A DNA stretch of 59,068 bases from Arthrobacter sp. ISL-5 (GTDB lineage: Bacteria > Actinomycetota > Actinomycetes > Actinomycetales > Micrococcaceae): positions 1 through 59,068 of the forward strand of contig NZ_JAGGPM010000042.1 in NCBI RefSeq assembly GCF_018613835.1, read 5' to 3'. This document shows, piece after piece, positions 8,559-16,706 of this stretch. Below the pieces are notes generated by a model. It saw only the letters and a list, made by a program, of their open reading frames with translations. It was not told the origin of the DNA and searched no databases. Both the position numbers and the translations under genes were made by a program. The stretch's first letter is position 1. Each line of letters opens with the position of its first letter.

Positions 8559-9899
8559 GTGCCCCTTCCCCGAGCCCTGCGTCCCTTTGCCCACCGCGAA
8601 TACCGGGTGCTGATCGGCGCGCTTGCCGTGTCCATCTTCGGTTCGGGCATGTGGGCCGTGGCCATGGTCTACGAGGTCATCCACATCGGCGGCGGGCCGC
8701 TTGAACTTTCGCTTGTGGCGGCGGCAGGCAGCGTCGGGCTCGTGGCGTTCGTCCTTGCCGGCGGGATCGCGGCGGACCGTGTTCCGCAGCGTCTGCTGAT
8801 CATCGCAGTGGAAGGCACCAATCTCGCCGTGATCGCCGCCGTCAGCGGGCTGGCGATGGCGGGCTGGCTGCAACTCTGGCACCTGGCGGCCGGGGCGTTC
8901 GTGCTGGGCCTGGGCGCGGCATTCTTCTTCCCCGCGTACTCCGCGATCCTGCCCAGGATCCTGCCCGCGGAGGACCTGCTGGCGGCCAACGGCATGGAGG
9001 GGACCATGCGGCCCATCCTGCAGCAGGCAGCCGGCCCCGCGGTGGCAGGCATCGTCGTGGCGGCGCTGTCGCCGTCGCACGCCGTGACGGGGGTGGCCGG
9101 ATGCCACCTGCTGGCCTTCATCATCCTGAATTTCCTCGGCCAGCACGCGCTGGACGCCCCGGCGAACGATGCCGATCATGGATCGCCGGCTGCGCCCGCG
9201 GACGGCCACACGGTGAAACCGCCTGCCCGGACGTCCTTCTTCCACGACCTCCGGGAGGGAGTCAGCTACACGCTCCGCACGCCGTGGCTGCTCTGGACGC
9301 TGCTGTGGGCCTGCATCTCTGTGCTGTTCCTGATCGGTCCGATCGAGGTGCTCCTGCCTTTCGCGGTCCGCGACCAGCTGGGCGGGGACTCCAGGATGTT
9401 CGGCTTCCTGCTCGCCGTGATGGGAATCGGCAGCGCCGCAGCCTCGCTGGTCACCGCGTCCTTCAGGCTCCCACGGCGGTACCTGACCGTGATGATGGTG
9501 TCCTGGGGCGCCGGCACCCTGCCCCTGGCAGCCGTGGGGATGATGGACAGTTTCTGGATGCTTGCCCTGGCGCTTTTCATTTTCGGCGCCACGGGCAGCG
9601 TGGGCATGGTCATCTGGGGGACGCTGCTTCAGCGGCGCGTGCCCGCGCACCTGCTGGGCCGCGTCTCAAGCCTGGACTTCTTTGTGTCGCTGGCCCTCAT
9701 GCCGGTGTCGATGGCCCTGGCCGGCCCCGCGGCCGCAGCTCTCCCCATCTGGCTCATCTTTCTGGTGGCCGGAGGCGTCTGCCCCGTCATGGCGGTCCTG
9801 GCGATGGCCGTCGCCAGGATGCCCGCGGACGAAATCGCGCATCCGCTGGACCGCCGTCCCAGCCTCTCCGCGGACGCCGACGCGGAAGCCAATCGCTGA
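8559..9899 (+). CDS. MFS transporter, EntS-like exporter group
   Basis: 446 residues with about 12 hydrophobic segments. The start ALRPFAHREYRVLIGALAVSIFGSGMW, the loop GGIAADRVPQRLLI after segment 2, and FFPAYSAILPRILPAEDLLAANG are typical of the MFS_3/EntS-type drug and siderophore exporters. A polar, His/Asp-rich central loop lies near residues 195-225. The start is GTG at 8559. It sits alone between the hypothetical gene and a strong hairpin terminator. The substrate cannot be told; although EntS exports siderophores, the des operon is 20 kb away, so a link is only a possibility. Confidence 0.8.
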   Translation: MPLPRALRPFAHREYRVLIGALAVSIFGSGMWAVAMVYEVIHIGGGPLELSLVAAAGSVGLVAFVLAGGIAADRVPQRLLIIAVEGTNLAVIAAVSGLAMAGWLQLWHLAAGAFVLGLGAAFFFPAYSAILPRILPAEDLLAANGMEGTMRPILQQAAGPAVAGIVVAALSPSHAVTGVAGCHLLAFIILNFLGQHALDAPANDADHGSPAAPADGHTVKPPARTSFFHDLREGVSYTLRTPWLLWTLLWACISVLFLIGPIEVLLPFAVRDQLGGDSRMFGFLLAVMGIGSAAASLVTASFRLPRRYLTVMMVSWGAGTLPLAAVGMMDSFWMLALALFIFGATGSVGMVIWGTLLQRRVPAHLLGRVSSLDFFVSLALMPVSMALAGPAAAALPIWLIFLVAGGVCPVMAVLAMAVARMPADEIAHPLDRRPSLSADADAEANR

Positions 9900-9961
9900 C
9901 CGCGCCAAACGCATCAATGGAATCAAATCTGAGGACGCTCGTTACGCCTCGCGCCGACAAA

Positions 9962-9999
9962 CTGATGGCCGGTTACCCCAACGGGTAACCGGCCATCAG
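9962..9999. terminator. Bidirectional hairpin terminator
   Basis: A perfect 17-bp inverted repeat (CTGATGGCCGGTTACCC and its complement) with a 4-nt CAAC loop lies between the ends of the converging MFS and GH65 genes. No T-run follows on either side, which is common in actinobacterial terminators. Confidence 0.85.
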
Positions 10000-10016
10000 C
10001 TTCGCTGCGTCAACTG

Positions 10017-12386
10017 CTAGGCGCGGGCGCGCACCACGGGGAGGCTCGCCGTCGGCGGCCCGCTCGGGAAGATCGACGGTTCGGGCACCTCGACGGGTTC
10101 CAGGGTCACGCGGACGGGTTCGGCGCCAACGGACCAGACTTCGCCCCGCACATCGACGTCCAGCCGTTCGCCGTCGAGGACGCTCAGCGTGATGGCAGCC
10201 GGATCCAGTTCCACGACGAGCAGCCGCCCCTGGAGCTTCAGGTGGAAGGACAGGCTGTCCCATTCCTCGGGAAGCCGCGGGTCGAAGTAAGGCACGGCGC
10301 CCTGGTCCCTAAGCCCGGCAAAGCCGCATACCAGTGAGCTCCACACGCCGCCGGTCGACGCGATGTGCACGCCGTCGATCGTGTTGCCGTGGGAGTCGTC
10401 CAGGTCGATGAATACTGCGTTGGTGAAGTGTTCCAGGGCCGCCTTGCGGTAGCCCACTTCGGCGGCCATGATCCCCTGGACGCACGCGGACAGCGTCGAG
10501 TCGCCGGTGGTGATGGGATCGTAGAAATCGAAGGCGCGGCGCTTCTCCTCGGCGGTAAATTCCTGCCACTGCAGGAACATGGCCAGCACCGTGTCGGCCT
10601 GCTTGAGCACCTGGTGCCGGTAGATCACCAGCGGGTGGAAGTTCAGCAGGAGCGGGTACTTGGAGCGGGGCGTCGTCCAGTCCCACGGCTCCAGGGTCAT
10701 GAAGTCGTTGTCCTGCGAGTACACCTGGAAGCGCTCATCGAACGGCAGCTGGATCCGGGCCGCAGCGGCCTCCCAAAGCTGCCGCTCGGCGTCGTCGATT
10801 TCCGGGTGGTCCAGCGCGGCCGCGGCCCGCAGGTTAAACCGGGCCATGACGTTGGTGTAAAGGTTGTCGTTCACCACGGCCGTGTACTCATCCGGGCCGG
10901 TCACGCCGTGGATGTGGAAGAGGCCATCCTTGCCGAAGAAGCCCAGGGACACCCACATGCGGGCGGTCTCGATGAGCAGGTCCGCGCCCATGCCGCCACG
11001 GAACTCGGAGTCGCCGCTCGCCCAGACGTACCGGTTGGCGGCAAAGGCGATGGCGGCGGCAATGTGGAACTGCGCCGTACCGGCGGCGTAGTAGGCACTG
11101 GCCTCCAGCCCGTTGATGGTACGCCAGGGGAACAGCGCGCCGTCCACGCTGAGTTCCTTGGCCCGAATCTTGGCGTCAGGCAGCATCTCATGGCGGAATT
11201 CCAGGACCTGGCGGGCGCCGTCGGGGTTGGTGTACGTCAAGTACGGCAGGAGGTAGACCTCCTGGTCCCAGAAGTAGTGGCCCTCGTAGCCCGAGCCGCT
11301 CACGCCCTTGGCCGGGATGCCCGCAACTCCGGCGCGGGCCGTGGCCTGCGCCAGCTGGAACAGGTTCCAGCGGATGGCCTGCTGCAGCTCCGGCTGGCCG
11401 CCCACCTGGATGTCGGCGGTGGACCAGTAATTGCGGTAATGGGCTTCGCTTTCGGCAAAGACTTCGCTCACCGGCTTCAGGCCGGCCTCGGCCACCTCGG
11501 CAGGATCCAGCCCGGCTTGGGCATCGATGGCTCCGGGCACGCCGGCAAGGGCACCCCGTGCTACGGCGTAGCTGACGCTCTTCTCGAGCCGGAACGGCTC
11601 ATCCGCGCCCACGGCCAGCACATAGCGGACGCTGCTGTCGTCCTGGTCCACGAGGGTATCGAACGGCTGGTGCCCGGCCGAGGTCCAGTGATCCACGGCA
11701 ACGCCCACGCGCTGCTTGGACTCCGCGGCCTCCCAGGACAGCCGGAGCGAGCCGTCGCCGCCGTCGATCCTGAGGGGAAGCAGGACGCGGCCGGCGTGCC
11801 GGCCTGCCCGGCGGGGATCATGTGCGGAGTGGTCCTCCACCGGCTGGTCCTGCCGGTTGATCACGGAGGACGTGACGTCTGCGGAGACGGCACGGTCCGT
11901 GGAAAGCTCCAGCGAAATGCCCAGGCTGCCGCGGGACTCGAACCCTACGGCGCGGCGCTCCACCGTGGTGACTGTGGCACCTGAACGGCACTGCCACACG
12001 ATGCGGCACTCGTAGATTCCGGTGGCGAAATCCGTGGTTCGGCGGTAGTCCAGCACGGTCGATTCAGCGAGGCTGAGCGTTTCGCCGTCGACGATCACCG
12101 TGAAGTTGTTGGCGTCCGGGATGTAGAGGATCCGCTGGCCGGTGCGGGCGAAGCCGAAGGCATTTTCCGCGTGCTTGATGTCCCAGATCTCGTGGAATCC
12201 GTTGATGAAGCTGCCCGGAAGCTCGGCATCCGCCGCGGCCCAATGGGAGCCCCTGATGCCAAGATGCCCGTTGCCCAGGGCAAAGAGCGTTTCAAGCGTG
12301 CCGGCGTTGCCGGGGGCGTGGCTGGTCTCCACGAGCTTCCAGGGATCGTTGGGGAAGCGGACGCGGTCAGCAGTAATGAGTGCCAT
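10017..12386 (-). CDS. Glycoside hydrolase family 65 disaccharide phosphorylase
   Basis: 789 residues, the family length. GH65 enzymes split alpha-linked disaccharides (maltose, trehalose, kojibiose and others) with phosphate to give beta-glucose 1-phosphate. Seen: N-terminal beta-sandwich with ALGNGHLGIRGS near residue 37; catalytic barrel with YEGHYFWDQEVYLLPYLTY and HGVTGPDEYTAVVNDN, whose Glu500 is the expected general acid; and a C-terminal beta domain (LSFHLKLQGRLLVVEL). The ATG at 12386 follows AAGGAAC. Its partner upstream is a beta-phosphoglucomutase-type hydrolase, which would convert beta-glucose 1-phosphate to glucose 6-phosphate, so the pair forms a complete phosphorolytic route. 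Maltose or trehalose are the likeliest substrates; sequence reading alone cannot choose. Confidence 0.9.
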   Translation of the reverse strand: MALITADRVRFPNDPWKLVETSHAPGNAGTLETLFALGNGHLGIRGSHWAAADAELPGSFINGFHEIWDIKHAENAFGFARTGQRILYIPDANNFTVIVDGETLSLAESTVLDYRRTTDFATGIYECRIVWQCRSGATVTTVERRAVGFESRGSLGISLELSTDRAVSADVTSSVINRQDQPVEDHSAHDPRRAGRHAGRVLLPLRIDGGDGSLRLSWEAAESKQRVGVAVDHWTSAGHQPFDTLVDQDDSSVRYVLAVGADEPFRLEKSVSYAVARGALAGVPGAIDAQAGLDPAEVAEAGLKPVSEVFAESEAHYRNYWSTADIQVGGQPELQQAIRWNLFQLAQATARAGVAGIPAKGVSGSGYEGHYFWDQEVYLLPYLTYTNPDGARQVLEFRHEMLPDAKIRAKELSVDGALFPWRTINGLEASAYYAAGTAQFHIAAAIAFAANRYVWASGDSEFRGGMGADLLIETARMWVSLGFFGKDGLFHIHGVTGPDEYTAVVNDNLYTNVMARFNLRAAAALDHPEIDDAERQLWEAAAARIQLPFDERFQVYSQDNDFMTLEPWDWTTPRSKYPLLLNFHPLVIYRHQVLKQADTVLAMFLQWQEFTAEEKRRAFDFYDPITTGDSTLSACVQGIMAAEVGYRKAALEHFTNAVFIDLDDSHGNTIDGVHIASTGGVWSSLVCGFAGLRDQGAVPYFDPRLPEEWDSLSFHLKLQGRLLVVELDPAAITLSVLDGERLDVDVRGEVWSVGAEPVRVTLEPVEVPEPSIFPSGPPTASLPVVRARA

Positions 12387-12469
12387 GAGTGGCGTTCCTT
12401 AGGCGGTCGGAGGTGCGGCCAGGGTTGGGGACCTGGCAGGGTGTTCTGTGCCGGGCTGGGTCAGCCGGG

Positions 12470-13216
12470 CTAAAGGAGCTCTTCAAGGTCGTTAACCACG
12501 AGTGTGGCGCCGGCGTCCAGCAGCGTCTGGCGTCCCGCGCCCCGGTCCACGCCGATCACCGAATGGAAGCTGCCGGCGTTCCCGGCCTGCACGCCGGAAA
12601 CGGCATCCTCGACGACGACACATTCTTCGCTCGGCAGGTCCAGGAGCCGGGCGGCATAGTCGTAGGTCGCCGGGCTGGGCTTGCCGGGCAGGCCCTCGGC
12701 AGCGGCCACGACGCCGTCAACCACCACCGGGAAGTGGACGTCCAGCCCTGCTGCGCGCAGCACCGACGGGGCGTTGCGCGAGGAGGACACGACGGCGACC
12801 TTCAGTCCGCGCGCCAGCGCGGCTTCGAGGAAGCGGACCGATCCCGTATACGGCTCCACGCCGGAACTGACGATGTCGTTGAAGATCTTGTTTTTCCGGT
12901 TGCCCAGGCCCTGGACCGTGGCGTGGTCCGGATGGTCGTCGGTGGGACCCTCGGGAAGCGTGATGCCCCGCGATGTCAGGAAGTCCCGGACGCCGTCGAA
13001 CCTCGGCTTGCCGTCAATGTGGTCGAAGTAGTCGCTCTCGCGGTAGCCGGCCTTGCCGGGCTGGGACTCGAGGTAGCCGTCAAAGAGCTCCTGCCAGGCA
13101 CGCTCATGGACAACCGCGGTGGGCGTGAGCACACCGTCAAGGTCGAAGAGGATGGCGGAAGCATCCGTCCAGCTGTTGGGGGTACTGCGTGGGCTGGTGC
13201 TAAGAAGATCGGTCAT
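12470..13216 (-). CDS. Beta-phosphoglucomutase-type HAD hydrolase
   Basis: 248 residues. The HAD nucleophile motif FDLDGVLTPT places Asp25 and Asp27; VVSSSRNAP is motif II, GKPSPATY motif III and VVEDAVSGVQAG motif IV, with a helical cap between about residues 45 and 120. The closing VEDAVSG and the cap are those of beta-phosphoglucomutase relatives. With the GH65 gene 83 bp downstream, the likely reaction is beta-D-glucose 1-phosphate to glucose 6-phosphate. The start at 13216 (MTDLL) is chosen for length; a further ATG at 13252 is in frame, and the best purine run (AAAGGAC) lies between them, so the start is uncertain. Confidence 0.85.
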   Translation of the reverse strand: MTDLLSTSPRSTPNSWTDASAILFDLDGVLTPTAVVHERAWQELFDGYLESQPGKAGYRESDYFDHIDGKPRFDGVRDFLTSRGITLPEGPTDDHPDHATVQGLGNRKNKIFNDIVSSGVEPYTGSVRFLEAALARGLKVAVVSSSRNAPSVLRAAGLDVHFPVVVDGVVAAAEGLPGKPSPATYDYAARLLDLPSEECVVVEDAVSGVQAGNAGSFHSVIGVDRGAGRQTLLDAGATLVVNDLEELL

Positions 13217-13588
13217 GCCTGGTGCGGTGTCCTTTCGGATTGCGGACAGCATTGGTTGGGGACCATGGGGCGAGGAGGTGCGGCGTCGGCGACCGCGGGT
13301 GGAGCGTCGTACGGCGCAGTGCCTCGACTGGGGAGCGCCCGGAGGGCGCGTTCAGGTGACTACATGCGCAGGCGCTCTGAGAAACGTCTACTTCCATGAT
13401 GAGGCCGTTGCCCGATCAGGGCAAACGCCACGCGGTTCACCGCCGGGGTCCCTGCAGCGTGCATGCGCGGTCCAGCCCTTTCAACGCTCCAGTCAGGGCC
13501 GGTGGTCTCGGCCGAAGTCGAGTGTAAGCGCTTGCAAATTTGCCCGGCAACTGTTTTTAGAAACCGGCTGAAGTTTTACGGCCACGGC
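13217..13588. other. Long upstream region of the GH65 operon
   Basis: 372 bp without a convincing gene. It carries the leftward promoter and operator at 13522-13550. If that promoter is the main one, the message has a leader of about 300 nt before the hydrolase start. A leftward frame at 13200-13397 (65 residues, Ser/Arg/Pro-rich) overlaps the hydrolase start but shows no family features and is not called. Confidence 0.5.
13522..13550 (-). promoter_or_regulatory. Promoter with LacI-family operator for the GH65 operon
   Basis: Read leftward: a -35 TTGCCG (13545-13550), a 17-bp spacer and a -10 TTACAC (13522-13527). The near-palindrome TGTAAGCGCTTGCA at 13523-13536, with the AAGCGCTT core typical of LacI/GalR-type sugar repressors, covers the -10. 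The regulator gene is not in this window. Confidence 0.6.
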
Positions 13589-14206
13589 TCAGTTCAGGAC
13601 GTAGTGGCGGAGGAACGCGCTGACGTCCACCATCTCTGTCTTGGACATCGCATGGCCCATGCCGGGATACGTCCGCGCCGTCAGCCGGGTATGGGTATCC
13701 AGCCACTCCGCGGTGTAGTCGGTGGCTTCGTCGTTGATGACCAGATCGGCCTTGTCCCTGCCCCAGAAGAACGGCGGCGGGACGTCAAAGGATTCGCTGA
13801 GCGCCAGCAGATCATTATTCAGGACAAAACCGGAAAGCCCGACGACGGCGGGAAAGTCCCGCGGCCGCAGCCGCAGCAGCGTGCTCGCCATCGCCATGCC
13901 CTGCGAATACCCCAGCAGGCTCACGCTGCTGTGCGCGCCTTTGACCAAGTCGATCCAGGAAAAGACCGAGTTGGCGGCCGCGATGACGTCGGCAAAATCG
14001 TTCGCCAGGAAGTAGTCCAGCAGGAACCACCCGTAGCCGTCAGCGATCGGCATGGGCGCGCGCAGCGCGGCGCACGTGAATTCGGACGGGAGGTGGCCGA
14101 ACAGATTCACCATCCGGGACTCGTCCGTGCCGTAGCCGTGCATCATCACCAGCAGCGGCGTGCCGGCGCGCTCATTTTCCGGCTTTGACCAAACGACTGT
14201 CTCCAT
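13589..14206 (-). CDS. Alpha/beta hydrolase, phospholipase/carboxylesterase type
   Basis: 205 residues. LLVMMHGYGTDES forms the oxyanion region, GYSQGM gives the nucleophile Ser101, WGRDKADLVIN supplies the acidic residue near 151-154 and PGMGHAMS gives His185: a complete triad in the order and spacing of the small phospholipase/carboxylesterase (YpfH-like) family. No signal peptide, so cytoplasmic. The substrate is unknown. ATG at 14206 is the only sensible start. Single gene with its own upstream region. Confidence 0.85.
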   Translation of the reverse strand: METVVWSKPENERAGTPLLVMMHGYGTDESRMVNLFGHLPSEFTCAALRAPMPIADGYGWFLLDYFLANDFADVIAAANSVFSWIDLVKGAHSSVSLLGYSQGMAMASTLLRLRPRDFPAVVGLSGFVLNNDLLALSESFDVPPPFFWGRDKADLVINDEATDYTAEWLDTHTRLTARTYPGMGHAMSKTEMVDVSAFLRHYVLN

Positions 14207-14376
14207 CGGAACAGCCTAGCGAGTCGAAACGGATCGATCCCGGGCTGACCTGCGCGGATGATTGAAACAGGGGTTACCGCGATGTAGCCTGACGTTTGAC
14301 AGCATGCTTAGCAATTGACGCAGGACAGGCCATAGCTACCAAGTTGCGGGAAGTCCGCGAACGCAAGGAGCAAGTC

Positions 14377-14634
14377 ATGAGAATCGGTTCCGCAATCTTC
14401 CTGATCGCCATCGGCGCCATCCTGGCTTGGGCCATCACGCCGGGACTCATCCCGAACGTCGACCAGACGCTGATCGGCTACATCCTCATGGCGGTGGGCG
14501 TGATCGGGCTGATCGCCTCCCTCGTCCTGGCGTCCCCCGGACGGAGCCGCCGCATCAGCGAAACGCGCTCGGTGGTGGACCCCAATACCGGCGAGCGGAT
14601 CACCCGCAACGAAAGCCGTGACGGCGGAATCTGA
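14377..14634 (+). CDS. DUF6458 family small membrane protein
   Basis: 85 residues. Two hydrophobic segments (GSAIFLIAIGAILAWAIT and IGYILMAVGVIGLIASLVLA) joined by PGLIPNVDQTL, then a hydrophilic tail (SVVDPNTGERITRNESRDGG). This matches the short two-segment actinobacterial DUF6458 proteins of unknown role. ATG at 14377 follows AAGGAG at an 7-nt spacing; the longer frame upstream has no ribosome site. A hairpin terminator follows. Confidence 0.8.
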   Translation: MRIGSAIFLIAIGAILAWAITPGLIPNVDQTLIGYILMAVGVIGLIASLVLASPGRSRRISETRSVVDPNTGERITRNESRDGGI

Positions 14635-14698
14635 CGTTGCGCAGGCGGATCGCCGCGCCGCGGAATGGCCGGCCGTGAACCCGCCATCAAACACCGGA

Positions 14699-14731
14699 CT
14701 GCCGGGCCAGACCTCCGGGTCCGGCCCGGCA
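14699..14731 (+). terminator. Hairpin terminator after the DUF6458 gene
   Basis: GCCGGGCC at 14701-14708 pairs with GGCCCGGC at 14723-14730, with additional pairing of GACC and GGTC inside the loop region, followed by ATTTTGGTTT: a Rho-independent terminator. Confidence 0.75.
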
Positions 14732-14755
14732 TTTTGGTTTCATGTTGTTTTTTCA

Positions 14756-14785
14756 TTGACAAACCAACATGAACGAAGATAAAGT
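14756..14785 (+). promoter_or_regulatory. Promoter of the fructose operon
   Basis: TTGACA at 14756-14761 and TAAAGT at 14780-14785 with an 18-bp spacer, in an AT-rich island rare for this DNA. The inverted pair CATGTTG (14741-14747) and CAACATG (14765-14771) flanks the -35 and may bind a regulator. Confidence 0.6.
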
Positions 14786-14812
14786 CAAGTAATTGCAGAT
14801 CATGTGATTACA

Positions 14813-14888
14813 GTCACTGATCGGGCAGGTCACTGATCAGCAGTGACGGAGCGGTTTTGCAGTAGTTACGCAGTGCAGTACTTACGCA
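14813..14888 (+). promoter_or_regulatory. Two pairs of 16-bp-phased direct repeats, probable regulator sites
   Basis: GTCACTGATC occurs at 14813-14822 and 14829-14838; GCAGTAnTTACGCA occurs at 14859-14872 and 14875-14888. Both pairs repeat at exactly 16 bp. They lie between the promoter and the DeoR-type gene, the position expected for self-repression by that regulator. Confidence 0.55.
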
Positions 14889-14899
14889 ATGGAGGGTAT

Positions 14900-15709
14900 G
14901 TGTTCGCTGAGGAGCGTCAGCAGCAGATCGCCGGGCTCGTGGCAGCCAGCGGCCGCGCCAGCGTCACCGATCTCGCCGAGCGTTTCCGGATCACCACCGA
15001 AACCGTCCGGCGCGACCTTGCCGCCCTCGAATCCGCGGGCACCGTGCGCCGCGTGCACGGCGGGGCAGTCTCCGCTGACCGCTTCAGCACCACCGAGGAA
15101 AGCATCCTCGAGCGGACCATCCAGCGCCAGGCCCAGAAACTCCGCATCGCCGAGGCCGCACTGAATTTCCTTCCCCAGGGCCCGTCCGGCAGCATCCTCC
15201 TGGACGCCGGCTCCACCACCGAGGTCCTGGCCGACATCCTCGCCCGCCGCAGTGCCGGAGGAGCCGGCTCCCAAGGCGCGGACGGCGAAAGGGAACTGGT
15301 GGTCATCACGCACGCCATTCCCATCGCCGCGAAACTTGCCAGCACGCCAGGAATAGCCCTGCAGATCCTCGGCGGCCGGGTCCGCGGACTCACCCAGGCG
15401 GCCGTCGGGCAGGCCACCGTGGATGCAGCGCACAAGCTCCGGCCGGACATCGCATTCGTAGGAACCAACGGCATCCACGCAAGCTTCGGCCTCAGCACTC
15501 CCGATCCTGAAGAGGCCGCCGTCAAGGCTGCCTTCGTCCAATCGGCCCGCCGCATCGTGGTGCTGGCCGATTCGTCCAAGCTGGACGCGGAAACGCTCGT
15601 CCAGTTCGCCTCGTTGAAAGATCTGGACACCGTGATCACTGACCGCAAACCCAGTTCCGAACTAGCGGCCGCCCTGGCCGAGGCCGGGGTCGAGGTGGTG
15701 ATCGCATGA
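14900..15709 (+). CDS. DeoR/GlpR-family transcriptional regulator of the fructose operon
   Basis: 269 residues from the GTG at 14900, which gives the usual start FAEERQQQIAGLV and follows GGAGG at 14891-14895; an upstream ATG at 14843 would add an unlike extension. The winged helix (SVTDLAERFRITTETVRRDL, residues about 20-40) is the DeoR type, followed by GTVRRVHGG. The sensor half has the sugar-phosphate binding marks LLDAGSTTE, FVGTNGIH and VVLADSSK. Regulators beside fruK usually sense fructose 1-phosphate or fructose 1,6-bisphosphate. Its TGA overlaps the fruK ATG (ATGA), so it is coupled to the genes it most likely controls. Confidence 0.88.
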   Translation: MFAEERQQQIAGLVAASGRASVTDLAERFRITTETVRRDLAALESAGTVRRVHGGAVSADRFSTTEESILERTIQRQAQKLRIAEAALNFLPQGPSGSILLDAGSTTEVLADILARRSAGGAGSQGADGERELVVITHAIPIAAKLASTPGIALQILGGRVRGLTQAAVGQATVDAAHKLRPDIAFVGTNGIHASFGLSTPDPEEAAVKAAFVQSARRIVVLADSSKLDAETLVQFASLKDLDTVITDRKPSSELAAALAEAGVEVVIA

Positions 15710-16704
15710 TTGTCACCCTCACTGCAAACCCCAGCCTTGACCGGACCGTGGCTCTGCCTGCCCCACTTGAACGGGGTGAGGTGCAGCGCGCTGTCTCTGT
15801 CCGCCAGGAATCCGGCGGCAAAGGCGTCAATGTCTCCCGCGCCCTCGTAGCGTCCGGGCTGGAGACCCTGGCGGTGCTTCCGGGAGCAGACTCCGATCCC
15901 GTCCTTGCGGGCCTGCGGGACGCCAAGGTGCCTTTCGCGGCGCTGCCGATCCATGAACCGCTGCGCACCAATGTGGCGCTCACCGAGCCCGGGGGCGTCA
16001 CCACCAAGATCAACGAGCCGGGACCGGTCCTCAGCGAAGAGACGCAGGAGGCCCTCATCGACCTCCTCCTGGAACGCTCGCAAGGCGCCAGTTGGGTGGT
16101 CCTGGCGGGTTCCCTGCCGCCCGGAGTTCCGGCCGACTTCTACGCCACCGTCACCCGGAGGCTCCGTTCCGCCGCCTCCGGTGCCGGCGTTCCGCAGGTC
16201 GCCCTCGACTCCTCGGGGGCGCCGCTCGCCGCGGCCATCGCCGGCGAGGCGTCAGGAACAGTGTCCGGGAAACCGGATCTGCTCAAACCCAATGCCGAGG
16301 AGCTCGCGGAACTCGCCGCCGCAGCAGGTTTCGCCTCGGTGAGCACGGCTGAGGAACTCGAAGCGGATCCGGAGGCCGCCGCGGCGGCCGCTGCCGCCGT
16401 CGTGCGTTCCGGTGTGGGGGCCGTGTTGGCAACGCTCGGATCGAAGGGCGCTGTCCTTGTGACGGCCGACGGCGCGTGGCTGGCCACGCATCCGCCGGTC
16501 ACCGCGGTCAGCACGGTCGGTGCAGGCGATTCGTCGCTGGCCGGATATCTGCTCGCCGCCAGCCAGGGCGCCGCCCCGGCTGACTGCCTCCGCCAAGCTG
16601 TGGCCCACGGTGCCGCAGCCGCTTCCCTGCCGGGCTCCACAGTCCCGGCAGTCCACCAAACCACCCCCGACGCCGTTACCATCACGGCCCTCCGGAAGGA
16701 TTGA
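15706..16704 (+). CDS. fruK: 1-phosphofructokinase
   Basis: 332 residues. PfkB-family kinase: TLTANPSLDRTVAL at the start, SGGKGVNVSRAL near residue 37, and the ATP/anion-hole motif VGAGDSSLAGY with catalytic Asp275. It phosphorylates fructose 1-phosphate made by the PTS to fructose 1,6-bisphosphate. Start overlaps the regulator stop as ATGA and the next gene begins 2 bp after its TGA, so translation is coupled along the operon. Neighbours make the fructose assignment strong over tagatose-6-phosphate kinase. Confidence 0.92.
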   Translation: MIVTLTANPSLDRTVALPAPLERGEVQRAVSVRQESGGKGVNVSRALVASGLETLAVLPGADSDPVLAGLRDAKVPFAALPIHEPLRTNVALTEPGGVTTKINEPGPVLSEETQEALIDLLLERSQGASWVVLAGSLPPGVPADFYATVTRRLRSAASGAGVPQVALDSSGAPLAAAIAGEASGTVSGKPDLLKPNAEELAELAAAAGFASVSTAEELEADPEAAAAAAAAVVRSGVGAVLATLGSKGAVLVTADGAWLATHPPVTAVSTVGAGDSSLAGYLLAASQGAAPADCLRQAVAHGAAAASLPGSTVPAVHQTTPDAVTITALRKD

Positions 16705-16706
16705 CA

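Noticed and set aside
10365..11984. Rightward 539-codon frame opposite the GH65 gene
   Set aside because: Val/Gly/His-rich shadow with no motif; GH65 motifs are complete on the other strand.
13200..13397. 65-codon leftward frame upstream of the phosphoglucomutase-type gene
   Set aside because: No ribosome site, no family feature, overlaps the next start; could at most be a leader peptide.
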